NCBI RefSeq assembly: GCF_029867415.1
Contig: NC_081184.1
Span: 105,757,692-105,821,691 of the forward strand
Source of the DNA: Vicia villosa
Lineage: Eukaryota; Streptophyta; Magnoliopsida; Fabales; Fabaceae
Reading direction: 5' to 3'
Length of the DNA: 64,000 nucleotides
Of the stretch, positions 36,977 to 48,396 are shown piece by piece. The position numbers and the translations under genes were made by a program. The notes beneath the pieces were generated by a model, which was given only the letters and a program-made list of their open reading frames with translations, ran no database searches and had not been told where the DNA came from. Every line of letters starts with the position of its first letter. The first letter of the stretch is position 1.

Positions 36977-37765
36977 ATCCTTGCATGTAACTGCTCTTCA
37001 TGGAGGCATGATGTTGAACCTGCAAAAGTAATGAGAGAAAAAAACGACGGTGAAAGTAAAAATAAATTAGTGCTTATGGTAGAGGGTGAAAATTGGAGAA
37101 GTTTTTGTCATGGTGGTTGAGGATTTGGTGTGGTTGAGAGGGTAAAGGAGGAAGCTTTATGTGGGGTTGTTAATGGAGTTTTGGGGGTTTTGAGAGAGAG
37201 AAAGAGGAGGAAGATGAAGATTATGAGAGAAGGTGAGAGAAAAGTGAAAATTAGGTTAAATTGAAGTAAAAACGAGATTGGGTTGGTGGTTAATGTGTTT
37301 AATAAGTGGAGGGGCTCACCCAATAAGAAGAAAGAATTTGAAAAAAAGTAGGTCGTGGGGCTGACACGGCTGCTCCGCCACACCTAATTACACAAAATCC
37401 AAACACAAGCTTCAGGGGAGCTGACACGGGCCGTGTCAGCCTTATATGAAAATTCTTCATTGTGCGTCTCCTCCTGACATGGGTTGTGGCAGGTGACACG
37501 GGTGGTCGTGTCAGGCCAATGTACTTTCTCAAAAACACAGTTTTTCTCTCGTTTTTTCATTTTACCACTGGCACATCTTCTCTACTGACGCATACTCAAC
37601 TCTCTCCTACCTTCTCGAGTGTTACACTGTGAAAATCTACATAATTCAAAAACCCACCAAAAACCCACAAAAGAAAACAAACAAAACGATTATAATTAAA
37701 AGCGTGGGTTGCCTCCCACGAAGCACTTCGTTTAACGTCGCATGGCTCGACGGTCGTTCATCTCA
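36977..37765 (-). mobile_element. Athila spacer between integrase and ORF-1
   Basis: This stretch between the pol end and ORF-1 has no coding signal. It holds dyad motifs of the same GACACG/CGTGTC family as the LTR (37360-37513) and CT-rich leader-like sequence (minus, about 37340-37110). Confidence 0.65.
37360..37513. repeat. GACACGG/CCGTGTC dyads in the Athila spacer
   Basis: A perfect odd palindrome of 21 bases occupies 37420-37440 (arms GCTGACACGG and CCGTGTCAGC). A degenerate one is centred at 37370, and a pair at about 37483 and 37503.5. The motif therefore occurs twice in this element, in the LTR and here. Confidence 0.85.
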
Positions 37766-38960
37766 TCAGGCAAGACGGATAACATTGATCTGACTACTTT
37801 CTTGGACTTTGTAATAGGGCTTCAACCTTTTCCCATTCACTTTAAAAGTGTCCCTGTTAAACTGATTTTTCATTTCAATTGCTCCATGGGGGAACACCTT
37901 GTGGACTATAAACGGTCCCGACCATTTTGACCTCAGTTTTCCCAGAAACAACTTTAACCTGGAATTATACAAAGAGCACCATTTGTCCCTCCCAAAAACT
38001 CCTTCCTTTGGATCCTTTGATGATGCCATTTTTTATTTGATCTTTGTAAATCTTGGCATTTTCATACGCTCGATTTCGGAAATCTTCTAACTCATGGAGT
38101 TAAAGAATTCGGGACTCTCCCGCTTTAGCAAGATCCAAATTAAGGAATTTTGAGGCCAACAAAGCTTTATGTTCTAGCTCTAAAGGCAAGTAACAAGCTT
38201 TTCCATAGACCAATTAGTAAGGAGACATACCTATAGGTGTCTTGAAAGCAGTACAGTATGCCCACAACGCATCATCCAACTTGATTGCCCAATCCTTGTG
38301 CGATGAGTTAATCGTCTTCTCTAGAATTTGTTTGAGATGCCAATTCGACACTTCCACTTGGTCACTGGTTTGAGGGTGGTAAGAAGTAGATATATGATGC
38401 TTCACATTATATTTCAAGAGTAGCTTCTTCATGAGGTGATTTAGGAAATGTGTTCCTTCACCACTTATGAGGGCTCTCGGTACTCCAAACCTTGCAAAGA
38501 TGTTTTTCTTTCTAAAACTTAACCACCACTATTGCATCATTAGTTGGTAAAGCAACTACTTCTACCCATTTAGATAAATAATCCACCGCCACTAGAATAT
38601 AGATTTTTCCATATGACGGTGGAAATAGGCCCATAAAGTCTATACTCCAAAGATCTAAGAGTTCAACTTCCAACATGACATTTAATTTCTTTTTGAGATA
38701 TTGCATGTTCTTTGACACTTGTCGGACTCTTTGATTATCTCTTGGGCATCTTTGAATAGTGAAGGCCAATATAACCCCGACTGGGGGACTTAGCTGAAGT
38801 TTTATCACCACTAAAATATCCTCCATAGTCTGAGTAGTGGCACGCTTTTAGAACATCCCTTTGTTCCTCTTCTGGAACACACCTTATTACTAGTCCATCT
38901 GCTCCTTTCTTGTACAAGAATGGGTCATCCACAAGTAGAACATACAATCATGTAAAAATG
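37766..38960 (-). pseudogene. Athila integrase, degenerate
   Basis: Minus-strand pieces are in order. 38947-38735 carries the DDPFLYKKGADG and CVPEEE zinc-binding region. 38826-38512 carries the start of the core ([11 protein letters not shown] with the first catalytic Asp, YLSKWVE). 38432-38214 carries [16 protein letters not shown] with the catalytic Glu. 38029-37766 is the C-terminal SH3-like part ([21 protein letters not shown]). The pieces are in different frames, with a stop near 38512. At 38460-38462 the codon expected to encode the second catalytic Asp reads Gly (SGEGTHF). The enzyme would have joined cDNA to host DNA; this copy is dead. Confidence 0.88.
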
Positions 38961-39660
38961 TTTTCTGTAAGTTTAAGAGTGCGCCTAAGAAGGGGGGTGA
39001 ATTAGGACTTTGAAAGTTTATCGGTTTTTAGAAACAAGTTGTTCTTATTTTTTCTGGTTTGGTGCAAGAGTTTAGAAATGTGTTACTTTCTTTTCTGGTT
39101 ATGATTTGGAAAGCGGTAAATGCGGAAAAGTAAAGAACACAATGATGTATACTGGTTCCCCTCAGAATCCGAGAGTACTCCAGTCCCCTTTCAACACGAA
39201 AGAGATTTCACTATTGTTAGATATTTGTACAAGCCTAATCCCAAGACTTATCCTACAATCTTCTAACACCCAAACCACCAAGAACAATTCTCTTGGATTT
39301 ATTAAGTTGAAATGAGAACAATCCTTTCACTTTCAACTTCTTGTTTCCAACAATCCTGAAAACAAGGAATACACTTCACACAATCTTAATTCCAACAATC
39401 CTGGAAAAATAAGATGTGATACAAACAAGAATTTTTTGAATAAATAAATTTGTAGTATATAAATCCTATGAAGGGCTTCTTCTCTTTCAAATATGAAACT
39501 CAAGAACAATATACTCTCTTAAGTGCTCAAGATACTTTTATGAATTTGATATGAAAATGTTACTCAAAAAGTATCATTGTATGAAAAATTTGTTTAGAAA
39601 AAATATGCAGAGAGTTTTTTATAATTTTGAAAGAGGTTAGGAATAACAGATAAAATTTAT

Positions 39661-39670
39661 GTTATTTATA
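39661..39670 (-). promoter_or_regulatory. TATA box of the copia solo LTR
   Basis: The minus strand reads TATAAATAAC. It lies about 140 bp downstream (in element sense) of the CAATCGATTG array. Confidence 0.5.
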
Positions 39671-39808
39671 GGAAATTTAACACCTCTTGATTCAAGGTGC
39701 ATCCTTGAAATAATTATGAAAAGGTATAATATTTAAATGAAAGGATTTGAAAAAGAGGTGTCATGAAAAGCTATGTACGTAACATGATTTTTCAAAAATA
39801 TCATAATG

Positions 39809-40045
39809 TCAATCGATTGAAATTTGAGTGCAATCCATTGCACACTTTAAAACATTGAAAAAATTTGAAATTTAAAACATAATCAATCGATTGCATAAAA
39901 TGTCAACCGATTGCATGATATATATTTTTTCCAAATATAACTTAATTCAATCGATTGAAAGAATAAGTTAATCAATTGTATATTTTGATTTTTCCAAAAA
40001 AAAAAACTTATGTCAATCCATTGCTTCTACCATGCAATCCATTGA
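39809..40045. repeat. CAATCGATTG dyad array, four pairs
   Basis: Motif centres are at 39814.5/39835.5, 39888.5/39908.5, 39952.5/39973.5 and 40018.5/40039.5: eight copies of CAATCGATTG or close variants (CAATCCATTG, CAACCGATTG, AATCAATT). Spacing within pairs is 20-21 bp; spacing between pairs is 44-53 bp. Confidence 0.9.
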
Positions 40046-40316
40046 CATTTTGAGAAAATTTAAAAAAATATTTTCTAAGTAAAATATGCATTGTTATGGT
40101 TTTGAGTACTCATGATATATATTATGAATTAGCATATTTGTACCATCAAACTTGATTTTCCATAACTTAGCATCTTGATAATTTTCTTCTTTATTACTTG
40201 ATCATGTCTTTATCCATTGATTGTCTTCATCAAAACATCTTTCATGAAAAGTCTTGAGAGTTTTAAGGTTGTCTTCATCAAAACACAATGTTGGAGAAGC
40301 TTGACTTCACATTTTC

Positions 40317-40578
40317 TTCTTGTTATAATCAAAATCATCACGGATTACACCACCTACCAGTTAATTCGCATACTCTGCAACCTATGTCACACCAATAACA
40401 ACGAGGATGTGTTCATCAGCAAACCATCCTTTATTGGACACTTGCCTTTTATTTCTTCAATAGGTGACATCCGAGAGAGGTGAGCAACCACAATGTTTTC
40501 ACGCCCTCTCTTGTCACGAATCTCCACATCAAACTCCTGAAGGAGTAAGATCCATCTAAGAAACCTTGGTTTAGAGTC
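40317..40578 (-). pseudogene. Athila RNase H C-terminal fragment
   Basis: The minus strand encodes DSKPRFLRWILLLQEFDVEIRDKRGREN followed by AHLSRM, the conserved end of the Ty3/gypsy RNase H and its linker. It continues in sense to 40317, where the copia solo LTR interrupts pol before integrase. The upstream RT and protease are absent because a second Athila LTR fragment begins at 40579. Confidence 0.8.
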
Positions 40579-41388
40579 TGATAGGGAAAATAGCAAGTGT
40601 ATTATTCTGCCTATGTAGTATTAATGGGAAAATCCCAAGTATCGAATCTCAAGGACTGTTTGACGATACAGAGCTTTATGACAATTTCAATCAAACAAAA
40701 GTTCCAAGGGGTTTTGATTGGTTTTGAATAAAATTTCAATTAAAGTAAGCATATAAAATATTGAAACGATGAACATAGATGAGTAAATTGCTAGGGCTCG
40801 GCGAATGATTCTTCTTGCAACAACTTTGCCTTCTCAATGCAATAACATTATTTTCATCAGTTGATAACCGGGTCTCTAGAGTATCTAATCCTAAGTCCTT
40901 AGTGACAAGAATTTTGACATCACACCCTAATTACTATGTCCATAGACAATTACGGTTATGATTAAGCATTCCAATAACAAGAATCTCTGTTACGATAAAG
41001 TACCCTTAGTCCTAGATGATATTTATTATCATATGTTCTTACTCAGGTCAACAAACAACTGCTGTCCAGCTTAAATTATTCATACAAATTCAAAATCTGT
41101 TTTTCTGAAGGTTAAAGCATTAAGAACAGATGTAGAACAAATCAATGATTATGAAAACTAAATTGTTATTGCATCAATTAAACAAAGTCATTACAATCAG
41201 AATCAGGGTCACCCCCTAACAATGGGGGGTTTAGCTACTCATAAAATTAACAAAAAACATAGTGTTGATTGTAGACATTACAGATTAATGATGGAAATCA
41301 GATCTTCAATTGCAAAAGCTCATGGAAATCTTCAATCCTCTCATAAAATCCGAGTTATCTAGCCTTCAAATGTGTTTTTTCTCTCCAA
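40579..41388 (-). mobile_element. Second Athila-type LTR, fragment
   Basis: The left terminus reads TGATAGGGAAAATAGCAAGT and the body parallels 6257-7130, including ACCCCCTAACAATGGGGGGT near 41211 against ACCCCCTATCATTGGGGGGT near 6902. The right side, including the dyad region, is missing: near 41388 the sequence switches to an unrelated ORF. It therefore represents another minus-strand Athila insertion truncated on its right. Confidence 0.75.
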
Positions 41389-41626
41389 AAAACATGAGGA
41401 GATCTTGGAGAAGCAGCAGGCCGAGGATGACCATGCCATTGATCTTCTGCTGATATGCCAGCAGATACAAATGATTGGGCAGGATGCATTGGACACAGGT
41501 ATCATTGAACAAGGCGGTCCAGAGACAGTTGCCATTGTGCAGAGGATGGTCAGTGACTTGGTCGGTGCGGCCGCATATAGGAGGCAGAGGAGGTCTCAGG
41601 AAGTTAGGATTAGGCATACTCAATAG
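41389..41626 (+). pseudogene. C-terminal ORF fragment, possibly a transposon-associated plant mobile domain gene
   Basis: The ORF is open through the junction from 41372. The part after 41388 reads HEEILEKQQAEDDHAID, then ICQQIQMIG, and ends basic with RRQRRSQEVRIRHTQ and TAG at 41624. The family is not certain. A comparable end (DDVRHTQ then stop) occurs convergently at 57611, and the downstream ATGCAT-centred dyads resemble repeats seen near Mutator-like elements in legumes. Both points are only suggestive. The N-terminal part is missing. Confidence 0.35.
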
Positions 41627-41834
41627 TAGTTGCCTATTTATGTTTTATTCATGAAATTATGTTGGGTTGTAATATTTTTACATTTTTTACTTATCTGAAC
41701 AAATACCATTGTTTAATATAGCCGTATTTTTTTAGTTTACGTGTTATCTGATTATGTTTTGCAATTTTGTCGAATAATGTAAAATATGAGATTTATCATT
41801 GTTTTGAAAAGAAAAAGAAACACTTAGAGCATAA

Positions 41835-42305
41835 TTCGAATATGCATATCCGAAACTGGTCCCCAGGTGTTTTCGGATATGCATTTCCAAAATATTCAAA
41901 AAAAATCAAAATGGGATGATTTCGGAGATTCATCTCCGAAATCTGAGAACATAAGAAATTGGTGTCTTCAGAGATGCATCTCCGAAGAGTATTTTGGGGT
42001 TTTCAATAGGGTTTTCTCCCTATATGGGTGTACAAAGAAATTTTCTAATAAAATTGGAAGATGGAGTTGATAAAGAGTAAAGTACACATTTTTTTAAACA
42101 ATTTCTCCATGCATCTCATAGATCTCTTAGACACTACGCGAAATCCTAAATTTGTCCTATGCTTTCGTAGATGTACATCCAGAAGCACCCTTATTTTTCA
42201 TTCCTTCTGTATATGCATCTACGTAACCGTTAAAAAATATAGTATAGCCGAGTTAAATTCAACTTATTTCAGTTTAGCAATCCTTCCGTAGATGCACTTA
42301 CGGAA
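41835..42305. repeat. Dispersed ATGCAT-centred dyads
   Basis: At least six dyads: near 41844 (CGAATATGCATATCCG), 41881, 41930 (TTCGGAGATTCATCTCCGAA), 41976 (CAGAGATGCATCTCCG), 42174 and 42294 (CCGTAGATGCACTTACGG). Spacing is irregular (about 37-50 bp in the first group), unlike the paired arrays of the LTRs. Confidence 0.75.
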
Positions 42306-42365
42306 CAATATGCTATATTTTCAAATCATGTTCATTTCACTTTAAACTCAATGTTTATTGCAAAA

Positions 42366-43099
42366 TGTAACACCCCATATTTTCTAATTTCAATTTAATC
42401 GGAAGTTAAATTATTATTTAGAATTATTTAGTATTTTCTTTGAACTAATTGGAGGAATTATGGAATATTGGTCTTTGGGCCAAATGTGGTATTTAGTAAT
42501 GAGGGGGTGTTAAGTTGTTGAGCCCATTACTAAATTATGTTATGTTTTCATAAAACAAGGAAATAAGAGGAAATTGAGAAATAGAGGAGGAAACCTAAGA
42601 GGGAGAGAAGAAGAACACATGTACAAAACCCATTTTCGTATTCATAGTGCAACCCTCACAAAATGAGTCATAACTTTCTGCTCGTAGCTCCAAATCAGGT
42701 AATTCTTGAAGATTCAGATTCTACACAAAATTTCCTTCGATTTGATAAATTAATTTGTGTCAGGGAAGTTCTTGATGAGGGAGATAAGCGAGTTTGAAGA
42801 TTGGAGATTCTTACTGAATTTGAAGAAAAATGGCTTACGGGTTTGATGGAGAAGAAGAGGAAAAGTCCAGATTCTTGGCTAAGGTAAGGAGGACTCTTCC
42901 GGTTAATTTCTATTATATGATTATGGGCAATGTAATAGATTGGTATACGATTCGATTCAATTGGGTATATTGGGATTGTAATTGTTAGGTTTAGGATTGT
43001 TATAATTGATGAAATTGCATGAATTATTGGTTAATAATGTGTTGTATTGATGTATTATGATGTATGACATGGTAATTGATGATTATATGTCTGTAATTG
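42366..43099 (+). mobile_element. Chromovirus solo LTR S2, left segment
   Basis: It starts TGTAACACCCCATATTTTC at 42366, preceded by CAAAA (42361-42365). The matching end is AGGGTGTTACA at 57451, followed by CAAAA (57452-57456). Ogre-B splits it at 43099. Without Ogre-B it is about 2.1 kb, with no primer site or interior, hence a solo LTR. Confidence 0.88.
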
Positions 43100-45163
43100 T
43101 GTAGCGGGGAAAATCTGAGATCGAAGCCATGGAATTGACTCGACTCAATATTTCGTTTGAAATCGCCACCGCGCTTTATTTTTTCAAAGGAAAAGGGAAA
43201 AGAACGAAAAACCCAAAGTTTTGTTTTTAAAACAAGAAAGAGAACTCAGGTTCGGGTGTTGATTATACAAGGGGAAGGTTTTAAGCACCCCTCATATCTG
43301 TGGTACTCCACAGGAACCTTTTTGAAAATCTGTGTCGTGTGTGCTAGAAAAAGGGTTTATTTTATTTTTAAAATAAGCTCGGCAAAGCGTTAAGCTTTGT
43401 GCCTACATACCTCCTCGGTGCAATGGAGAAGTCAGAGCTAATGTAGTTCCACTTAAAAGGGAAAAACGTTTTAAAAACGAATAAACACTTTATCGTCGTT
43501 GGAGAGAAATACTCAGCCATTGATCTTGAGCATGAGAACAAATAAGTTCTTTGCATCGCAAATGAAAGAAGGGCTCCAACTCGGATAAAATCAACGAGTA
43601 TGCCACTAGCTCTCTCACGCGGAAAAGATCCCATTATATCAATCAATTTCAAAATCGTGGGGTATAACCACTCGTTTCGACAATTAATAGTGTCTAAACT
43701 TTTGAAGAAAAAGGGAAAAGGCCACTAAGGGAAAAAGATATTTTTTAAGAAAAAGGTTTTGAAAAGGTTTGCAAACATAAGAATATTTTGGAAAAAGAGA
43801 GAAGATTTTGAAAATTTAAGAATGGGAGGAGATGAAGAGGCTATCCTATTGCGTAAAATAAAAGCTAAGGAAAGAAACGGTCTAACCGAAATAAGAAGCC
43901 AACACTTGACATTGTGAGTCAAGGTAGATTTCCCATCCTTTGGACTTATCAATACCAAACCAACACATTATCACTTGGGGATCCAGATGAACTTATTATC
44001 TTAGCACCACTTTGCATTAAGCACATTAAAATTCTGACGAAAATCGGGCAGAGTAACGGTTGTTTTCGGGTAAAATCCTTATATCAATGCCTTGGAATTA
44101 ACCATCAAGGGCTTTCAAGGAAATACCTTCACACACAAACAGACAACAATCCAATGCCAGACAGACAGAATAACAGCAGAGTAACAACAGAATAAGGGTC
44201 CAGAGGCAGTAAGTCCATAAGTCCGAATCTCTAAAATGCTAGGGATAGTAACCAATAGTCCAAAAGAGAGCCTTATGTGTTTTTTAGATTTTGGTTGATT
44301 ATTAGTGTTTTAGCATGAAAGTAAAGTATGGTCCAAGTGGACAAAGAGAAAATGGCGGAAACATAAACATAGTGTCCAAATGGACAAAGAGAAAATAGCG
44401 GAAATATAAACGTCCAAATGGACAAAGGAAAAATAGCGGAATGTAAATATGATGAAATGATAAAATAAAGCGATAAAGCGAGAAATATAAAGAGCAATAT
44501 AATAAATTGCGGAAATTAAAGTTAGTTGTTAGATGTTAAAGATAACCATCTTGAAACTTGTCAAGTATGTTATCAAAGTTAGTAATGAAGATCGATGGTG
44601 AGTGAAGGATGTTCTCGGATTTAAATTCAATGAAAATTTATCAGAAGCTTGATAAAATCATAGCGACTACACGATAAACCTCCATAAGTCTTAAATCAAC
44701 CGCATACAATTCTCTTCCATATTTGATCTATTTTTTATTCAGGACACGAAATATTGTGCTATGTTAAGCAGATCGCCAAGTGATTTATGTAGAAATCACC
44801 CTACAACGAGGCCGGTCAAAACTTTATGTGCTAATGCATGCGAGAGAAGCGATATGTAGATCACTCTCCGAAAGAAATACCGCATGAAAAGAAAATAGGT
44901 AACGATCTAGTCTTTACCAAGAATCCATAAGAATTCTCAAGGTGTTAAGACTTTCATCGATCAAAAGAAAAAAAGGAGAAGAAGAAGATAAAATGTATAA
45001 AGTAAAATCAACTCGCACTATCATTAATATCATTCATCTAATATTATGGATTTGGTCATTTCAAACCTATCAACATCCTAGATCCAATGATATTAATGAA
45101 ATGGAGGAAGAAGGAAACCAAAACAAGCATAAAAAAGGCAAAAAACCACATTCTGCCAGCAGG

Positions 45164-45270
45164 AAAATCGATTTGCCTAAGGAGGAAATCGATTTCCTTA
45201 ATGCAGGTTTTCAAATCTGGCGCAGAAACGGAATGGAAATCGATTTCCCTAAGGAGGAAATTGATTTCCT
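45164..45270. repeat. AAATCGATTT dyads, downstream cluster (two pairs)
   Basis: Centres are at 45169.5/45190.5 and 45241.5/45262.5: 21 bp within pairs, 51 bp between pairs. In element sense the cluster lies about 450-560 bp downstream of the TATA box. The same cluster is at about 54844-54950 in the 5' LTR. Confidence 0.92.
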
Positions 45271-45715
45271 CTGTGCAGTTTTCAAAAAATCAGCATTAGG
45301 AAGCATAAAACTTGACTTAAGCAAACATACAAACACCTTATGATCACATATCAATTGGAGCACGAATTTTCCATCAAATCACCATCAAATAGGACCAATA
45401 TAGCATCAAAGATGCATCACACACAAGCACAAAAGAATCACATTATGATGGATGAATAAGGATGAAGAAAATTACCAAATCTTGAACAAAACTTAGATCT
45501 ACTTCAAGAATCAACAACATAAATCTTGATCTCTCAACAATTGAAGAAAAAAGATTGAAATGGATGGTGGTTTAGCTCAAACTTTGTGAGGTTCAAGATG
45601 TGACTCCCAAACTTTATGAAAGAAAAAGAGCTTTGGTGAATTTGGTAAGGATGAGGAGAGAAATTGCAAGGGGTTTTTTGGCTCTCAAAGCTTGAGAAAT
45701 GAGAGAGTAGAGGTC

Positions 45716-45725
45716 TTTATTTATA
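45716..45725 (-). promoter_or_regulatory. TATA box of the Ogre-B LTR
   Basis: The minus strand reads TATAAATAAA followed by a CT-rich leader. The 5' LTR copy is at about 55395-55404 and differs by one base. Confidence 0.6.
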
Positions 45726-45954
45726 GAATTGGAGCAAGAGTAGTGGTAGTTTGGTCTTTTTGTGTTTGGTAATTAATTTGTGTTTAATTGGTAATTAAAA
45801 TGACATTTAAATGATAAAAATGGTAAAATGAGGTTTAAGTGGGTTTAATGAAGGGGTTAATTTTGATGAGGTGGAAAATTGATAAAATGACCAAATAAAA
45901 AGGTGCCAAAATAATGTCAAGCTTCCTTCCTTATATTTTTTGAATTTCGCCTTA

Positions 45955-46136
45955 AGGAAATCGATTTCCCCAGGAGTGAAATCGATTTTACACTGTTCCA
46001 GAAGAGAATTTGGCGCAAAATACACTAGGGAAATCGATTTACCCAGGAGGGAAATCGATTTCATGCTGTCCAGAATGTGATTTTGTTGAAAATTGCTGTA
46101 GGGAAATCGATTTACCCAAGAGGGAAATCGATTTCA
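45955..46136. repeat. AAATCGATTT dyads, upstream cluster (three pairs)
   Basis: Centres are at 45962.5/45983.5, 46035.5/46056.5 and 46108.5/46129.5: exactly 21 bp within each pair and 52 bp between pairs. In element sense it lies 230-410 bp upstream of the TATA box. The 5' LTR has the same cluster at about 55634-55815. Confidence 0.92.
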
Positions 46137-46559
46137 TCAGTCCAAAATGTGGAAAATGCCTTGTTTATTGCATGTCTTGGCTTGGGTACCTACAAAACAA
46201 AAGCCTACAAAGAAACAAAGCAATATTTTTGGTATTTGGGTTAGTATAATATGCATACAAAATAAACAATCATTGGTGCTTGACGGTTCCTCTTATTGAT
46301 GAGGTGAGTGCAACACCACAAACAAAACTTCCAAGTGAAGCTCTTGATTAATGATTGGGATATGAATGATATATGATCTTAGGGTCAAAAATTGGGGTAT
46401 GACAGATGCCCCTATTTAAGTTTCTTCGATCCGGAGGTACGATGATTGCAAATCTTCGTTTTGACGAGATTGAAGAGACTTAAATATATAAAACACACAA
46501 TTTTTGATCCTAAGATGCAATGCAAAGGTTTAATGAATGCATATGATGATGATGAAACA

Positions 46560-47945
46560 TAGCAACACTGGGGATGCAAAGGAAATCCACTGGGAACACA
46601 AAATGTCTTTGTGGGAAGAATTCCACTGGGGAAGATAAGAATCTGTTGCAGAGACGAAACTCTGCTGAGGAAAGGAACTTCACTGAGGAAAGCATTTCGC
46701 ACCAGAGAGGTCAAAGCATCACCTTTCACTAGGGTGAGAACAGAGGACATCCTCTTTCACTGGGGATGAGAAATATGCATCCTCTTTCACTGGGGAATCA
46801 GAATACCTATCCTTCGTTAACAGAGAACACACCATCGTTCCACTGATTGATATGAATAGAAATGCATCGACGTACCACTGACGATGAAGATAACAAAATA
46901 CACCCACGTTCCACTGAAGGTGAACTACCAACGTTCCACTGGAGGTAGAAAGAGATGCATCGCCGTACCACTAACGATAACACATACCAACGTTCCACTG
47001 AAGGTATTGAATAGAAATACATCGACGTACCACTGACGATGAAGATAACAAAATACACCAACGTTCCACTGAAGGTGAACTACCAACGTCCCACTGGAGG
47101 TAGAAAGAGATGTATCGCCGTACCACTAACGATAACACATACCAACGTTCCACTGAAGGTATTGAAGAGAATGCATCGACGTACCACTGACGATGAAGAT
47201 AACAAAATACATCAATGTTCCACTGAAGGTGAACTACCAACGTTCCACTGGAGGTAGAAAGAGATGCATCGCCGTACCACTAACGATAACACATACCAAC
47301 ATTCCACTGAAGGTATTGAAGAGAAATACATCGACGTACCACTGACGATGAAGATAACAAAATACACCAACGTTCCACTAAAGGTGGACTACCAACGTCC
47401 CACTGGAGGTAGAAAGAGATGTATCGCCGTACCACTAACGATAACACATACCAACGTTCCACTGAAGGTATTGAAGAGAAATACATCGACGTACCACTGA
47501 CGATGAAGATAACAAAATACACCAATGTTCCACTGAAGGTGAACTACCAACGTCCCACTGGAGGTAGAAAGAGATGTATCGCCGTACCACTAACGATAAC
47601 ACATACCAACGTTCCACTGAAGGTATTAAAGAGAAATACATCGACGTACCACTGACGATGAAGATAACAAAATACACCAACGTTCCACTGAAGGTGAACT
47701 ACCAACGTCCCACTGGAGGTAGAAAGAGATGTATCGCCGTACCACTAACGATAACACATACCAACGTTCCACTGAAGGTATTGAAGAGAAATACATCGAC
47801 GTACCACTGACGATGAAGATAACAAAATACACCAACGTTCCACTGAAGGTGAACTACCAACGTCCCATTGGAGGTAGAAAGAGATGTATCGCCGTACCAC
47901 TAACGATAACATATACCAACGTTCCACTGAAGGTATGAAGAGATG
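46560..47945. repeat. 155-bp tandem array with CACT-centred subunits
   Basis: From about 46850 to 47935 the period is 155 bp. Each monomer contains five diverged subunits centred on CACT, spaced 36, 25, 32, 27 and 35 bp. Two subunit types have complementary arms: TTC-CACT-GAA and TCC-CACT-GGA. Degenerate units (TTCACTGGGGA and similar) extend left to about 46560. It lies in the 3' region of Ogre-B. The long ORFs through it in both strands are artefacts of the period. Confidence 0.92.
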
Positions 47946-48210
47946 CCCCTTTGTACCAATGACGGTGAAGAGCAATCAATAATACTTTTTCAATGATTTG
48001 AGGATGCAAACACAAATGCATAATCTCAACATTCATCATCCAGCGACCAAAGTTCAATCCATGACCAAATGGAAAGAAGCTGCCCCAAAAAGACTGGACC
48101 AAGTGAGGGAAAAACTCACTGGTCTTCTGTTCGTAGACATTTGAACAGAATAACTGAAACATATTATCCACCTAGAAACAAATTCAGTGGGGATTTTCAA
48201 GGAAAGTGAG

Positions 48211-48396
48211 CTTTTTCTGCTTGACTGCAAACTGTCACTTATACTGAAGCGACTTACCATTTGCTGAGCTTCTTCCACTTGACTGCAAACTGTCACTTAT
48301 ACTAAAGCGACTTACCATTTGCTGAGCTTCTTCCACTTGACTGCAAACTGTCACTTATACTGAAGCGACTTACCATTTGCTGAGCTTCTTCCATTT
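48211..48396. repeat. 58-bp tandem repeat, three copies
   Basis: TTGCTGAGCTTCTTCCA starts at 48261, 48319 and 48377. The copies are nearly identical (for example ACTAAAGCG against ACTGAAGCG), which suggests recent amplification. Confidence 0.9.

Larger units (their letters stand above)
38966..40311 (-). mobile_element. Ty1/copia solo LTR
   Basis: In minus orientation it begins TGTGAAGTCAAGCTTCTCC at 40311 and ends ACTCTTAAACTTACA at 38966 (1346 bp). It is flanked by TTTTC on both sides (38961-38965 and 40312-40316). It splits Athila pol between RNase H and integrase. The TGTAAG...CACCTAA..GGGGGGTGAATTAG end recurs at 60870 next to a copia gag relic, which supports the copia assignment. There is a TATA box at 39661-39670 and a dyad array at 39809-40045. 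The ORF at 39106-39315 is not supported. Confidence 0.9.
43100..46404 (-). mobile_element. Ogre-B 3' LTR
   Basis: In minus orientation it begins TGTCATACCCCAATTTTTG at 46404 and ends CCCCGCTACA at 43100 (3305 bp). The left TSD, AATTG, is at 43095-43099. About 37 differences from the 5' LTR by eye (1.1%). It contains two dyad clusters and a TATA box. ORFs within it lack any recognisable domain. Confidence 0.93.

Noticed and set aside
46807..47975. Overlapping ORFs on both strands with repeated MVYFVIFIVSGTSM or MKITKYTNVPL peptides
   Set aside because: They arise from reading the 155-bp tandem array in different frames; the array is non-coding 3' sequence of Ogre-B.
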